A stretch of 64,000 nt of DNA from Pseudomonadota bacterium (GCA_021820845.1 JAKADC010000007.1:37300-101299); one strand, 5' to 3'; shown: positions 51,277-60,251, numbered from the stretch's first letter. Notes: generated by a model not told the origin, from the letters alone. Numbers and translations are program-made.

Positions 51277-52887
51277 ATGGCCCTGTCCGACGCGCTGATC
51301 CGCTTTGCCTATCGCCTGCACGCGTCGGCGCGCTATGCCGCGGCCAAGGGCTTCTTCCGCCGTCTGCTCACCGAGCCCCGCTCGCGCCAGCGGGCGATGC
51401 TCGACGGGATCATGATCGTCCTGGTGCTGGCGAGCGTGTTCCTGCTCATCTACGACGTGCGGCACGAGCTGGGTCCGTGGGCGGACCGCTTCGAGGTCTT
51501 CGTGGTGACGGTGTTCATCGTCGAATACCTGCTGCGCATGTGGCTGTACAACGACAGCCATGCCATCCTCATCGAGCATTGGGAACGCGCCGAGGTGACC
51601 GGGGCGCCGTTCCGCCTGCTGCCGGCGCTGTGGAGCGTGGCGCGCCACAAGGTCGCCTATATCGTCTCGCCGCTGTCCATCATCGATTTGCTGTCCATCC
51701 TTCCGGGCTACCGGCCCTTGCGCTTTCTGCGCATCTTCCTGCTGTTCCGCCTGCTCAAGCTGTTCCGCTACGCGCGCAATCTGAGCGTCTTCGGCCAGGT
51801 GCTGGTGGAAAAGCGCTTCGAGATCTACACCCTGTCCATCTTCGTCGGCTCGGTGGTCCTGATCGCGGCGGTGGCGATGTACCTCTTCGAGTCCGAACAG
51901 GCGCATCCGCGGGTATCGAGCCTGATGGACGCCCTCTACTGGGCCGTGATCACCGTCACCACCGTCGGCTATGGCGACATCGTGCCGCAGACGACCGAAG
52001 GGCGGATCGTCGCCATGGCGCTGGTGTTCGCGGGCGTCGCCGTGATCTCCTTCGCCACGTCCATCATCGTCATGGCCTTCCACGAGAAGATGGGCGAACT
52101 GCGCGACAACCGCGTGTTCTCCAGCGTCGAAGGCCGGTCCGGCGTCACCATCGTGTGCGGGTACGGCCGGATCGGCCAGGTGGTGGCGGCGCGGCTGGCC
52201 GCCGGCGGCGAGCCCTTCGTCATCGTCGACCGCAACCCCGAGGCCGTGCAGCTCGCCCAGCGCCACGGCTATCTGGCGGTGGCGGGGGATGCCACCGACG
52301 GCGCGCTGCTTGCCAACCTCGGGCTCGGGCGCCAGGCCTCGCGCATCCTGTGCCTGACCCACGACGACGTCAGCAACGTCTACATCACCCTGACGGCGCG
52401 CCAGGCGTCGCCGGACATCCTGATCATCTCGCGCGCCAACAAGGCCGAAACGGGGCGCAAGCTCGCCCAGGTCGGGGCCGATCACGTGGTGCGGCCCTAC
52501 GAGGTGGTCGGCCACATGGCGGCGGAGTTCATCGGCCAGCCCGTGGCCTTCGACGCCCTCTACGATGTGATCACCCGCGCCAAGGGCATCCATCTCGAAC
52601 CGGTGCGCGTGACCCCGGGATCCCCGCTGGAAGCGCGCCGCGTCGGCGACATCGATTTTCCCGCCCAGCACCTGATGCTGTTCGGCGTCGTCCGCCCGCA
52701 CGCATCCCCGGTCGCCGAGGGCCAGGATCGCTACGAACTGCACAACGCCCATTTCTATTTCAATCCCCGGGCCGACTTCATGCTGCACGCCCATGACATC
52801 CTGATGACCATCGGCCACCACGCCAGCCTGTTCCGCCTGAAAGAAGGACTGGCGCAGCATCGGCCCTTCTGGAAGCCGCGCCGGTGA
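51277..52887 (+). CDS. Voltage-sensor-type potassium channel with RCK domain
   Basis: 536 residues. S1-S4-like helices come first; the S4 region RPLRFLRIFLLFRLLKLFRYAR (146-167) has Arg/Lys roughly every third residue. The pore has filter TVGYGD (229-234), then S6. The cytoplasmic RCK N domain has the Rossmann loop CGYGRIGQVVAARL and acidic VDRNPEA, and a divergent C-terminal part of about 150 residues ends the protein. It resembles Kch-type channels but is longer. Gating by voltage, nucleotide or both is inferred. The stop overlaps the next gene in GTGA. Confidence 0.9.
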   Translation: MALSDALIRFAYRLHASARYAAAKGFFRRLLTEPRSRQRAMLDGIMIVLVLASVFLLIYDVRHELGPWADRFEVFVVTVFIVEYLLRMWLYNDSHAILIEHWERAEVTGAPFRLLPALWSVARHKVAYIVSPLSIIDLLSILPGYRPLRFLRIFLLFRLLKLFRYARNLSVFGQVLVEKRFEIYTLSIFVGSVVLIAAVAMYLFESEQAHPRVSSLMDALYWAVITVTTVGYGDIVPQTTEGRIVAMALVFAGVAVISFATSIIVMAFHEKMGELRDNRVFSSVEGRSGVTIVCGYGRIGQVVAARLAAGGEPFVIVDRNPEAVQLAQRHGYLAVAGDATDGALLANLGLGRQASRILCLTHDDVSNVYITLTARQASPDILIISRANKAETGRKLAQVGADHVVRPYEVVGHMAAEFIGQPVAFDALYDVITRAKGIHLEPVRVTPGSPLEARRVGDIDFPAQHLMLFGVVRPHASPVAEGQDRYELHNAHFYFNPRADFMLHAHDILMTIGHHASLFRLKEGLAQHRPFWKPRR

Positions 52888-53603
52888 AGCCGCGCTTCGC
52901 CCTGTTCGGCTGCAACCCGCTCGCCATCGAGGTGGCGCGACGCCTGACCATGGATCGCACGCCCTTCGTCATGCTGGACGGGGATGCGGCGAGGGTGGAG
53001 TCGGCCAACAAGGAAGGCATGCCCGCCCGGCAGATGGACTATACGGACGACGACGCCCTGCGAGACGAGGGTATCGGCGGCCACATCGAAGGCGTGTTCT
53101 GCCTGTTCGCCGAAGATTCCGAGAATGTCTTTCTGGCCATCTCGGCGCGCGCGCTGGATCCGCAGCTGCGCATCGTCGCCGTGTGCCAGGCCCCGCAGGC
53201 GGCGCCCAAGCTGCTGGCCGCCGGCGCCGACAAGGTGGTCGATCCCTACGAGATCAGCGGCGCCCGGGTGCATGAACTGATCCAGCGCCCCGAAGTGGTC
53301 GAGCTGCTGGAACAGACCGTGTTCGGGGTGCAGGACCTCAACGTCGTCGAGATCACCATCCCGCGCCACTCCTGGCTGAACGGCCTGCGCCTGTCCGACC
53401 TGCGCAGGGCCATGACGCACAATGTGCTCCTGCTCGGGGTGGTGGACATCGAGCGCGGCAAGGACCTCATCTTCAGTACCCGCGGCATCGACCACAAGCT
53501 CGACCACGACGACGTGCTGGTGGCAATCGGCGCCAGCGGCGGGATCGCGGCCTTTCGTGCGCTGATCGACCGTGCGGCGCCGCCGGGCGGGGCCCGGTCC
53601 TGA
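52884..53603 (+). CDS. Soluble RCK (TrkA-N/TrkA-C) protein, partner of the K+ channel
   Basis: 239 residues from GTG 52884. TrkA-N fold with a modified glycine loop (LFGCNPLAIEVARRL replaces GxGxxG), VMLDGDAARVE, and AVCQAPQAAPKLLAAGADKVVDPYEISG. The TrkA-C part contains VVEITIPRHSWLNGLRLSDLRRAMTHNVLLLGVVD. No membrane segment. Because it is translationally coupled to the channel, it probably joins or regulates its gating ring. The degenerate loop suggests altered or no dinucleotide binding. Confidence 0.85.
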   Translation: MKPRFALFGCNPLAIEVARRLTMDRTPFVMLDGDAARVESANKEGMPARQMDYTDDDALRDEGIGGHIEGVFCLFAEDSENVFLAISARALDPQLRIVAVCQAPQAAPKLLAAGADKVVDPYEISGARVHELIQRPEVVELLEQTVFGVQDLNVVEITIPRHSWLNGLRLSDLRRAMTHNVLLLGVVDIERGKDLIFSTRGIDHKLDHDDVLVAIGASGGIAAFRALIDRAAPPGGARS

Positions 53604-53649
53604 GAAACCGCGGCGATGCCGGCGCGATCGCCGGGCCGGCGGCCGGACA

Positions 53650-53670
53650 GGGCCCGGCGCGCCCTTTTTA
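53650..53670 (+). terminator. Weak terminator after the channel/RCK pair
   Basis: GGGC (53650-53653) and GCCC (53661-53664) form a short stem with a GC-rich loop and are followed by TTTTTA. It lies about 50 bases past the RCK stop. The stem is short, so confidence is limited. Confidence 0.45.
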
Positions 53671-53721
53671 ATTGGGCGGCTTTTCGGTAGGCTTCGCGCT
53701 GACTTCCCACGAAACTGACCC

Positions 53722-54570
53722 ATGCATTTCACTCGCGACGCCTTCCGCGCCTGGCCGACCAAGCGCATCACCCTGCTCGGCATGTCCGGCGTCGGCAAGA
53801 CGCATCTTTCCTCCCTGCTGCGCGGCCACGACTGGTTCCACTTTTCCGGCGACTACCGCATCGGCACGCGCTATCTGGACGAGCCCATCCTCGACCTGAT
53901 CAAGCAGCAGGCGATGAGCGTGCCCTTCCTGCGCGAACTCCTGCGCAACGACTGGATCGACATCAAGAACAACATCAAGATCCACGACCTGGGTCCGGTG
54001 CTGACCTTCGTCGGCAAGCTCGGCGGCCCGGAATGGGGCGGGCTGCCGCTCGACGAGTTCTCGCGCCGCCAGGCTGCCTACCGCGACGCCGAGATCGCCG
54101 CCATGCGCGACGTGCCGGGCTTCATCCGCAAGGGCCAGGAAATCTACGGCTATCCGCACTTCGTCAACGACGTCGGCGGCAGCCTGTGCGAGCTGGACGA
54201 GCCCGGCGTGATCGAACTGCTCGCCGAACACACGCTGATCCTCTATATCCAGACGACCACGCGCGAGGAGGAGGACACGCTGATCCGGCGCGCGCAGTCC
54301 GACCCCAAGCCGCTGTATTTCCGGCCGGCCTTCCTCGCCGAGCATCTGCCGGTTTACCTGCAGGAAAGGGGCCTCGAGTTCGTCGCGCAGATGGAGCCGG
54401 ACGACTTCGCGCGCTGGGTGTTCCCGCGCCTGTTCCATTCGCGCATCCCGCGCTACGAGGCGATCGCCCGGCCGCACGGCTACACGGTGACGTCGCAGGA
54501 AGTCGCGCAGGTGCGCGACGAACGCGATTTTCTCGCGCTGCTGGAAACCGCGATCGCCAGAAAAGGTTAA
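53722..54570 (+). CDS. P-loop ATPase-like protein of unknown function
   Basis: 282 residues. N-terminal Walker A LLGMSGVGKTHLS (18-30), then FHFSGDYRIGTRYLDEPILDLIK. A later hydrophobic strand, LILYIQTTTREEEDTLIRRA, is followed by a conserved-looking tail. No transmembrane segment. The loop resembles small-molecule kinases such as shikimate or adenylate kinases, but I cannot assign a substrate. It ends eight bases before metA, so the pair is likely co-transcribed and may be functionally connected to methionine metabolism. Confidence 0.7.
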   Translation: MHFTRDAFRAWPTKRITLLGMSGVGKTHLSSLLRGHDWFHFSGDYRIGTRYLDEPILDLIKQQAMSVPFLRELLRNDWIDIKNNIKIHDLGPVLTFVGKLGGPEWGGLPLDEFSRRQAAYRDAEIAAMRDVPGFIRKGQEIYGYPHFVNDVGGSLCELDEPGVIELLAEHTLILYIQTTTREEEDTLIRRAQSDPKPLYFRPAFLAEHLPVYLQERGLEFVAQMEPDDFARWVFPRLFHSRIPRYEAIARPHGYTVTSQEVAQVRDERDFLALLETAIARKG

Positions 54571-54578
54571 GCTGAAGC

Positions 54579-55631
54579 ATGCCCCTGGTCGCGCACAATG
54601 CCCTGCCCACCTTCGACCGCCTGCGCCGCGACGGCTTCACGGTGCTGTCGACCGAGCGCGCGGCCAAGCAGGAAATCCGCGAGCTGCATGTCGGACTCCT
54701 GAACATGATGCCGGACGCGGCGCTGGAAGCGACCGAGCGGCAGTTCTACCGGCTGGTCGGCGAATCGAACCCGATCGCGCAGTTCTACATGCATCCCTTC
54801 ACCCTGCCGACCCTGCCGCGCGGCGAGAAGGCGCAGGCGCACATCGCGCAGTTTTACGAGAGCTTCGACGCGATCCGCGAGAAGGGGCTGGACGCGCTCA
54901 TCATCACGGGCGCCAACGTCAGCCATCCCAACCTCGCCGACGAGCCCTTCTGGCAGCCGCTGATCGAGGTGATCGACTGGGCCTGGGACCACGTCACCTC
55001 GACGCTGTGCTCCTGCCTCGCCACCCATGCGGTGATGCAGTTCCGCCATGGCCAGGCGCGTGTCAAGCAGCCTGCCAAGATCTGGGGCGTGTTCGAGCAC
55101 CGGGTGACCGACGGGCGCCATCCGCTGGTCGCCGACGTGAACACGCGCTTCGACGTGCCGCACTCGCGCTGGAACGACGTCTCGCGCAGCCAGTTCGAGG
55201 CGGCCGGCCTCAAGGTGCTCGTCGAGAGCGCGGACGCCGGCGTGCATCTCGCCGTCTCCCACGACGGCCTGCGCACCGTGTTCTTCCAGGGCCATCCCGA
55301 ATACGACACGGTGTCGCTGCTGAAGGAATACAAGCGCGATCTCCTGCTCGCCGCATCCGGCAAGCTGCCGGCCTTTCCGCCTTTCCCGGCGCGCTATTTC
55401 AACCGCCAGGCGCAGGCGCTGCTGGCCGAATTCGGCCGCCGCACGCAGGCGGGCGAGACGCTGGCCTTCCCCGAGGCGCAGGTGCTGCCGCTGCTCGACA
55501 ACACCTGGCACGACACGGCGGAAGCGGTGGTCGGAAACTGGATCGGCTGCGTCTACCAGGTCACCCACCGCGAACGTGGCCTGCCCTTCATGCCGGGTAT
55601 CGATCCGGACAATCCGCTGGGCCTCGCATGA
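54579..55631 (+). CDS. metA: Homoserine O-acyltransferase, MetA family (probably O-succinyl)
   Basis: 350 residues. First step of methionine synthesis: acylation of homoserine. The class I glutamine-amidotransferase-like fold is visible: LNMMPDAALEATERQF, the nucleophile elbow TSTLCSCLATHAVMQF with Cys146 aligned to the catalytic Cys of E. coli MetA, and the partner FFQGHPEYD with catalytic His and Glu. The sequence around 111-124 (GANVSHPNLADEPF) differs strongly from the usual MetA loop, so succinyl versus acetyl preference cannot be read with certainty. The stop overlaps the next gene (ATGA). Confidence 0.9.
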   Translation: MPLVAHNALPTFDRLRRDGFTVLSTERAAKQEIRELHVGLLNMMPDAALEATERQFYRLVGESNPIAQFYMHPFTLPTLPRGEKAQAHIAQFYESFDAIREKGLDALIITGANVSHPNLADEPFWQPLIEVIDWAWDHVTSTLCSCLATHAVMQFRHGQARVKQPAKIWGVFEHRVTDGRHPLVADVNTRFDVPHSRWNDVSRSQFEAAGLKVLVESADAGVHLAVSHDGLRTVFFQGHPEYDTVSLLKEYKRDLLLAASGKLPAFPPFPARYFNRQAQALLAEFGRRTQAGETLAFPEAQVLPLLDNTWHDTAEAVVGNWIGCVYQVTHRERGLPFMPGIDPDNPLGLA

Positions 55632-56722
55632 CCGAGGCCCGGGCGCACTTCGACGACGCGCAGGGCGCGCTGGTCGCAAGCGGCGCCTGGCGGGCGGATT
55701 CCGCCGCGGCGTTGCCGAATCTCGCGGGCAAGTCGGTGCGCATCCTCGACGGCGCCGGCGTCACCGAGCTCGACACCAACGGCGCATGGCTGTTGCTCGC
55801 TGCGGTCCGGCCTCAGCCCGACGATCCCCTGCCCGAGCTGCGCACCTTCCAGCCGCGGCATCTGGACATCCTGAATCTGGTGGCCCGGCATCGCGCGGCG
55901 ACGGCGGCCGAGCCCGCGCCGCGCCGCCTCGGCCTGCTCGAACTGATGGGCCGCAAAACGTTGTCGACGGGCGCGCATATCGTCGGCCTGCTCGATTTCG
56001 TCGGCCGCCTGTTCGTAGAAGTGGGTCGGCTGCTCGGCCATCCGCGCGAGTGGCGCTGGCGTGAGTTCGGCGCGCAGATGGGCGCGGTCTTCGCCGGCGC
56101 GATTCCGATCGTGATCGGCATGCTGTTCCTGCTCGGCGTGGTGTTCGCCTATCTGCTCGGCGACCAGGCGCAGCAGTACGGCGCCAACATCTTCGTCGTC
56201 GACGGCATCATGCTCGCGGTCCTGCGCGAGGTGTCGCCGGTCATCGTCGCGGTGCTGGTCGCGGGGCGAACCGGCGCCGCCATCACCGCACAATTGGGCA
56301 CGATGAAAGTCACCGAGGAGATCGACGCCATCACCACGCTCGGCCTCTCGCCGCTCGCGGTGCTGGTGATCCCGCGCATGATCGCCCTGATCCTCGCGAT
56401 GCCGCTGCTGGTGTTCATCGGCGACCTTGCCGGGCTGGCCGGCGGCATGCTGGTGGCGCAGCAGCAGCTCGACATCTCGGCGTCCATGTTCATGGACCGG
56501 CTCGGCGACGTGATCCGCCTGAAGACGCTCGTCGTCGGCCTCGGCAAGGCGCCGGTGTTCGCCGTCTTCATCGCGATGATCGCCTGTCGCATGGGGCTGG
56601 CGGCGACGCGGGACGCGCGCAGCGTCGGCGCCAACACGACATCGACCGTGGTGCAGAGCCTGGTCGCGATCATCATCCTCAACGCGATCTTCGCGGTCAC
56701 CTTCGTGAGGCTGGGAATCTGA
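55628..56722 (+). CDS. MlaE-family ABC permease with N-terminal STAS-like domain
   Basis: 364 residues. An N-terminal STAS-like part of about 90 residues (VRILDGAGVTELDTNGAWLLLAA) is followed by the MlaE permease: FVGRLFVEVGRLLGHPREWRWREFG, REVSPVIVAVLVAGRTGAAITAQLGTMKVTEEIDA and a C-terminal five-helix core. It forms the membrane part of an MCE lipid transporter. The fused STAS domain replaces the separate MlaB subunit seen in E. coli. Coupled to metA at its start and to the ATPase gene at its end (TGATG). Confidence 0.9.
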   Translation: MTEARAHFDDAQGALVASGAWRADSAAALPNLAGKSVRILDGAGVTELDTNGAWLLLAAVRPQPDDPLPELRTFQPRHLDILNLVARHRAATAAEPAPRRLGLLELMGRKTLSTGAHIVGLLDFVGRLFVEVGRLLGHPREWRWREFGAQMGAVFAGAIPIVIGMLFLLGVVFAYLLGDQAQQYGANIFVVDGIMLAVLREVSPVIVAVLVAGRTGAAITAQLGTMKVTEEIDAITTLGLSPLAVLVIPRMIALILAMPLLVFIGDLAGLAGGMLVAQQQLDISASMFMDRLGDVIRLKTLVVGLGKAPVFAVFIAMIACRMGLAATRDARSVGANTTSTVVQSLVAIIILNAIFAVTFVRLGI

Positions 56723-57486
56723 TGGCGGCGGTGATCGACGTCCGCGACGTCTCCATCGCGCTCGGCGGGCATCCGGTCCACCGCGGCCTCAGCCTGTCGG
56801 TCGAGCGCGGCGAGGTCGTGGCGCTGATCGGCGGCAGCGGCACCGGAAAATCGGTGCTGCTGCGCGAAATCATCGGCCTTTTGCGGCCGCAGGCGGGCCG
56901 CATCGAACTGTTCGGACAGCCGGTCGTGGGCAGCACGGCCAAGCAGATGAACGCACTGCGCCGCCGCTTCGGCGTATTGTTCCAGGACGGCGCCCTGTTC
57001 TCTTCGCTCTCGGTCGAGGACAACATTGCCACGCCGCTGTTCGAGCACACCGACCTGCGCCGCGACACCTGCCGCCGGCTGGCGCGGCTGAAGCTCGCGC
57101 TCGTCGGCTTGCCGCCGGACACCGCGCACAAGCGCCCGAGCGATCTCTCGGGCGGCATGCGCAAGCGCGTGGCGCTGGCGCGCGCACTCGCGCTCGATCC
57201 GGAGCTGCTGTTCCTCGACGAGCCGACGTCCGGGCTCGATCCGATCTCGGCGCGCGCCTTCGACTCGCTGATCAAGCTGCTGGCCGACAGTCTCAACCTC
57301 ACCGTATTCCTCGTCACCCACGACTTGGATACACTGTATTCGATCATCGATCGCGTCATCGTGCTGTCGAACGGTCGCGTGCTCGGCAGCGGCACCGTGG
57401 CCGAACTGAAACACATCGACGACCCGTGGCTCAACGACTACTTCGCCGCGCGGGCGCAGGACGGGGAGACCCTGCATGGAAACTGA
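56722..57486 (+). CDS. MlaF-like ABC ATPase
   Basis: 254 residues. Walker A GGSGTGKSVLLR, Q-loop VLFQDGALFSSLSVEDNI (the MlaF type), signature LSGGMRKRVALARALALDPE, Walker B LLFLDEPTSGLDP and H-loop THDLDTLYSI. It energises the MlaE-like permease for phospholipid movement between membranes. It overlaps the MCE gene by 11 bases. Confidence 0.93.
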   Translation: MAAVIDVRDVSIALGGHPVHRGLSLSVERGEVVALIGGSGTGKSVLLREIIGLLRPQAGRIELFGQPVVGSTAKQMNALRRRFGVLFQDGALFSSLSVEDNIATPLFEHTDLRRDTCRRLARLKLALVGLPPDTAHKRPSDLSGGMRKRVALARALALDPELLFLDEPTSGLDPISARAFDSLIKLLADSLNLTVFLVTHDLDTLYSIIDRVIVLSNGRVLGSGTVAELKHIDDPWLNDYFAARAQDGETLHGN

Positions 57487-58423
57487 AGGCCGCTATACGC
57501 TTGTCGGTGCGCTGGTGCTGGTGGTGGTCGCACTGATGGTGTTCGCCATCGCGTGGCTGACGGGTGCGGCCGACACCATCGCCTATCAGACCTACACGAT
57601 CTATTTCAGGCAGCAGTCGCTCGACGGGCTCGCGGTCGGCAGCCCGGTCAAAATGCGCGGCATCAAGGTCGGCGTGGTCGACGGCTACCGCTTCTCCAAC
57701 AAGCAGGAGGAGGCGGTCGCCGTGAACACGCGCATCGACGAGGGCGTGCCCGTGCACGCCGGAGCGGTGGCCTTCATCAAGCGCAACCTCGTGACCGGCA
57801 TTGCCGCGATCGAAATCGCCAACGGCCCGAACGAGCGTCCGCTCCTCATCCAGCCGCCCCCGGGCGAACGCTACCCGGTCATCGCCGAGGGGAGTTCCGA
57901 CATCGACAAGGTGGCGACCGCCCTCTCGCGGCTGGCGGTGAGCGGCGCGCAGGTGCTGGAAAAAATGGACGCGCTGCTGTCGGACGACAACCAGCGCGCG
58001 ATCAGCCAGACGCTCGCCAACCTCGACGAGCTTTCCCGCCACCTGGCGGCCAACAAGCAGGACCTCACCGCGGCTGTGCGGAGCATACGCGACGCCTCGA
58101 ACGAATTCCGGCAGGCCGGCGCGAGCATCGGCCGCGCCGCCGACCGGGCCGAGGGCAGCATCGCCAGCGTGGGCCAGAATGCCGATACGACGCTGAAGGA
58201 AGCCACCGAGGCGATCGCGAAACTGCAGCGCGACGCCAGCCTCATTTCGGAGCAGGTGCAGCGGCTGAGCGAATCCAGCACGCTGGAAATGAACAGCATG
58301 AGTCACGACGTGCGCACCGGCGCCTCCGCGCTCACCACGGCAGGGCAGCGCCTGTCGAATCCCCGGGCGATCCTGTTCGGCCCTGACAAGAAGCAGCTCG
58401 GCCCCGGAGAGAAACTGCCATGA
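57476..58423 (+). CDS. MCE-domain periplasmic lipid-binding protein (MlaD-like)
   Basis: 315 residues. One N-terminal transmembrane helix (about 9-30), then the MCE domain: FRQQSLDGLAVGSPVKMRGIKVG and FIKRNLVTGIAAIEI. A long helical region (about 140-290, many Ala, Ser and Asp) extends it beyond E. coli MlaD, as in PqiB/YebT-like or Ttg2C-type proteins. It would form the periplasmic hexameric channel of the transporter. Overlaps the next gene by four bases. Confidence 0.9.
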   Translation: METEGRYTLVGALVLVVVALMVFAIAWLTGAADTIAYQTYTIYFRQQSLDGLAVGSPVKMRGIKVGVVDGYRFSNKQEEAVAVNTRIDEGVPVHAGAVAFIKRNLVTGIAAIEIANGPNERPLLIQPPPGERYPVIAEGSSDIDKVATALSRLAVSGAQVLEKMDALLSDDNQRAISQTLANLDELSRHLAANKQDLTAAVRSIRDASNEFRQAGASIGRAADRAEGSIASVGQNADTTLKEATEAIAKLQRDASLISEQVQRLSESSTLEMNSMSHDVRTGASALTTAGQRLSNPRAILFGPDKKQLGPGEKLP

Positions 58424-59064
58424 AGCTCCGTCTTCTTCTGATCGCCCTCGTTCTCGCGCTGAACGGCTGCGTCAACTTCGGCTCGAACGGCGATTCGCCC
58501 GCCGTGGTGTACTACGTGCTCGACGACGGCGGAAGCGCCGCCACCCCCGGGCCCGCCGCAGACGGACAGGGCGCCGCCCCGGCGGCGGGCGCCGACGACA
58601 GCGCGCATGTGCCCACGCTGCTGGTGCGCAACACCACCGCCGGCGGCTTCTACGACAGCGACCAGCTCGTCTTCAGCCGCAGCCCCGGCACCCGCGGCCA
58701 GTACCAGTTCGCGCGCTGGGCGGAGCGGCCCGGCGGGCGTTTCGCCGAACTGCTGCGCACCCGGCTCGACCGTCTCGGCCGCTATCGCATCGCGCCGCCC
58801 GGCGGCATCGTGCGCGGCGACCTGCTGCTCGATACCCGGCTGGTCGAGTTCTACCATGACGCGGTCCAGCCACCGGGAAAGGTGCGGCTGGTGGTGCGCG
58901 CCGAACTGGTGGACCTGCGGCAGCACAGACTGGTCGGTCGCCGCGTTTTCGAGCAGCAGGTGCCGGTGACGACCTACGACGCGGCCGGCGCGGCCCGCGC
59001 GTCCAACGAGGCCGTCGGCCGGCTGCTGGACGACCTCGGCGGCTGGCTCGCCACCTTGAAATAA
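58420..59064 (+). CDS. ABC-type transport auxiliary lipoprotein (PqiC-like)
   Basis: 214 residues. Lipoprotein signal ending LNGC (Cys17). A low-complexity Gly/Ala/Pro stretch (about 36-60) precedes a beta-rich domain typical of the ABC_trans_aux family: VPTLLVRNTTAGGFYDSDQLVFSRS, QFARWAERPGGRFAELL, and RLVEFYHDAVQPPGKVRLVVRAEL. PqiC-type lipoproteins sit in the outer membrane and receive the MCE channel. Last gene of the metA-linked lipid transport unit. Confidence 0.85.
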   Translation: MKLRLLLIALVLALNGCVNFGSNGDSPAVVYYVLDDGGSAATPGPAADGQGAAPAAGADDSAHVPTLLVRNTTAGGFYDSDQLVFSRSPGTRGQYQFARWAERPGGRFAELLRTRLDRLGRYRIAPPGGIVRGDLLLDTRLVEFYHDAVQPPGKVRLVVRAELVDLRQHRLVGRRVFEQQVPVTTYDAAGAARASNEAVGRLLDDLGGWLATLK

Positions 59065-59111
59065 GCGCCTAGAATTGAGATGGCAATACCACAAAAAGAA
59101 GGAGAGAGACC

Positions 59112-59540
59112 ATGAAGCGCCTGCTTGCCGCCCTGTTCCTGTTTTCGGTCGCCGCCACCGCGCATGCGGAGATTTCACAGAAGTTCGGCACGATCGAAGT
59201 CCATTACAACGCCATCACGACCGACGAGCTCGTCCCCGAGGTCGCGCGCAGCTACAAGATCGAGCGCAGCAAGACGCGCGGTCTGCTGACCATGTCGGTG
59301 CTGAAGACGAACAAGGTTGGCGCGCCGACCCCGATCCCGGCCAAGATCAGCGTCTACGTGACCAACATGACGCGCCAGCTGGCGAACGTGACCATGCGCG
59401 AAGTCAAGGAAGGCACCGCGATCTACTACCTGGGCGAGTTCCGCGTCGCGGCGCCGGACACGCTCAAGTTCACGGCGACGGTGGAAGTGCCCGGCGAAAC
59501 TCCGCACAAGATGACGTTCGAGCAGCAGTTCTACAGGTAG
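59112..59540 (+). CDS. DUF4426-type exported protein
   Basis: 142 residues. Signal peptide MKRLLAALFLFSVAATAHA, then EISQKFGTIEVHYNAITTDELVPEVARSYKIERSK and a C-terminal beta-sandwich-like half. It matches the DUF4426 family; the function is unknown. RBS AAGGAGAG. It lies 47 bases after the lipoprotein gene on the same strand, so it may be part of the same transcript. Confidence 0.85.
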   Translation: MKRLLAALFLFSVAATAHAEISQKFGTIEVHYNAITTDELVPEVARSYKIERSKTRGLLTMSVLKTNKVGAPTPIPAKISVYVTNMTRQLANVTMREVKEGTAIYYLGEFRVAAPDTLKFTATVEVPGETPHKMTFEQQFYR

Positions 59541-59570
59541 AACGTTCAGGCGAGCCGCGGCCCGGTGGCG

Positions 59571-60251
59571 TCAGCCGCCGGCAAGCAGCGTGTAGGCGAG
59601 CCGCACCATGCCCCACACGCCGAAACCTGCCACCAGCGTTCCGGCGGTCCGGCGCACCCACGGACGCTGCATGAACGGCTGGATCTGGCGGGCGAACAGG
59701 CCCATCCCGAGCAGGTTCGGCAGCGTGCCGAGACCGAACGCCAGCATCAGCGCCGCGCCCGAGGGCGCGCTTCCGGCCGCCAGCGCGGACACCAGCACGG
59801 AATACACCAGACCGCACGGCAGCCAGCCCCACGCCATGCCCGCCAGCAGCGCCTGCGGCATCGACCTCACCGGCAGCAGCTTCTGGAACAGCGGCCTCAC
59901 GCGCCGCCACAGCGTGCCGCCGGCGCGCTCGAACACCAGCACCCATCGATTGAATCCGGCGAGATACAGGCCGAGCAGGATCATCACGACCTGCGCGAGC
60001 CCGTACAAGATATGTTGCACCGGCAGGAACGACGCCAGCTTGAGCGACGCGCCGAGTGTGCCGGCAAGCGCGCCGAAGAACGTGTACGACGTCACCCGCC
60101 CCAGGTTGTAGGCGAGATGCAGACGGAACGGCGGTGTGCTGCCATCGGCGCGGAACGAAAATGCCGCGACGATGCCGCCGCACATGCCGACGCAATGCAC
60201 GCCGCCGAGCAGGCCGGCGAGGAGCGCGGTCAGAAGCGAGAATTCGATCAT
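59571..60251 (-). CDS. TauE/SafE-type (DsbD_2/UreH-like) membrane protein
   Basis: 226 residues from the ATG at 60251, overlapping the ampG stop. Six membrane helices. The N-terminal GGVHCVGMCGGIVAAFSF carries the HCxxMCGG motif of the 'sulfite exporter TauE/SafE' proteins linked to cytochrome oxidase or copper handling in many proteobacteria. A second conserved patch is AWGWLPCGLVYS. Metal or thiol transport is the likely theme; a sulfite substrate is not established for this subgroup. Confidence 0.85.
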   Translation of the reverse strand: MIEFSLLTALLAGLLGGVHCVGMCGGIVAAFSFRADGSTPPFRLHLAYNLGRVTSYTFFGALAGTLGASLKLASFLPVQHILYGLAQVVMILLGLYLAGFNRWVLVFERAGGTLWRRVRPLFQKLLPVRSMPQALLAGMAWGWLPCGLVYSVLVSALAAGSAPSGAALMLAFGLGTLPNLLGMGLFARQIQPFMQRPWVRRTAGTLVAGFGVWGMVRLAYTLLAGG

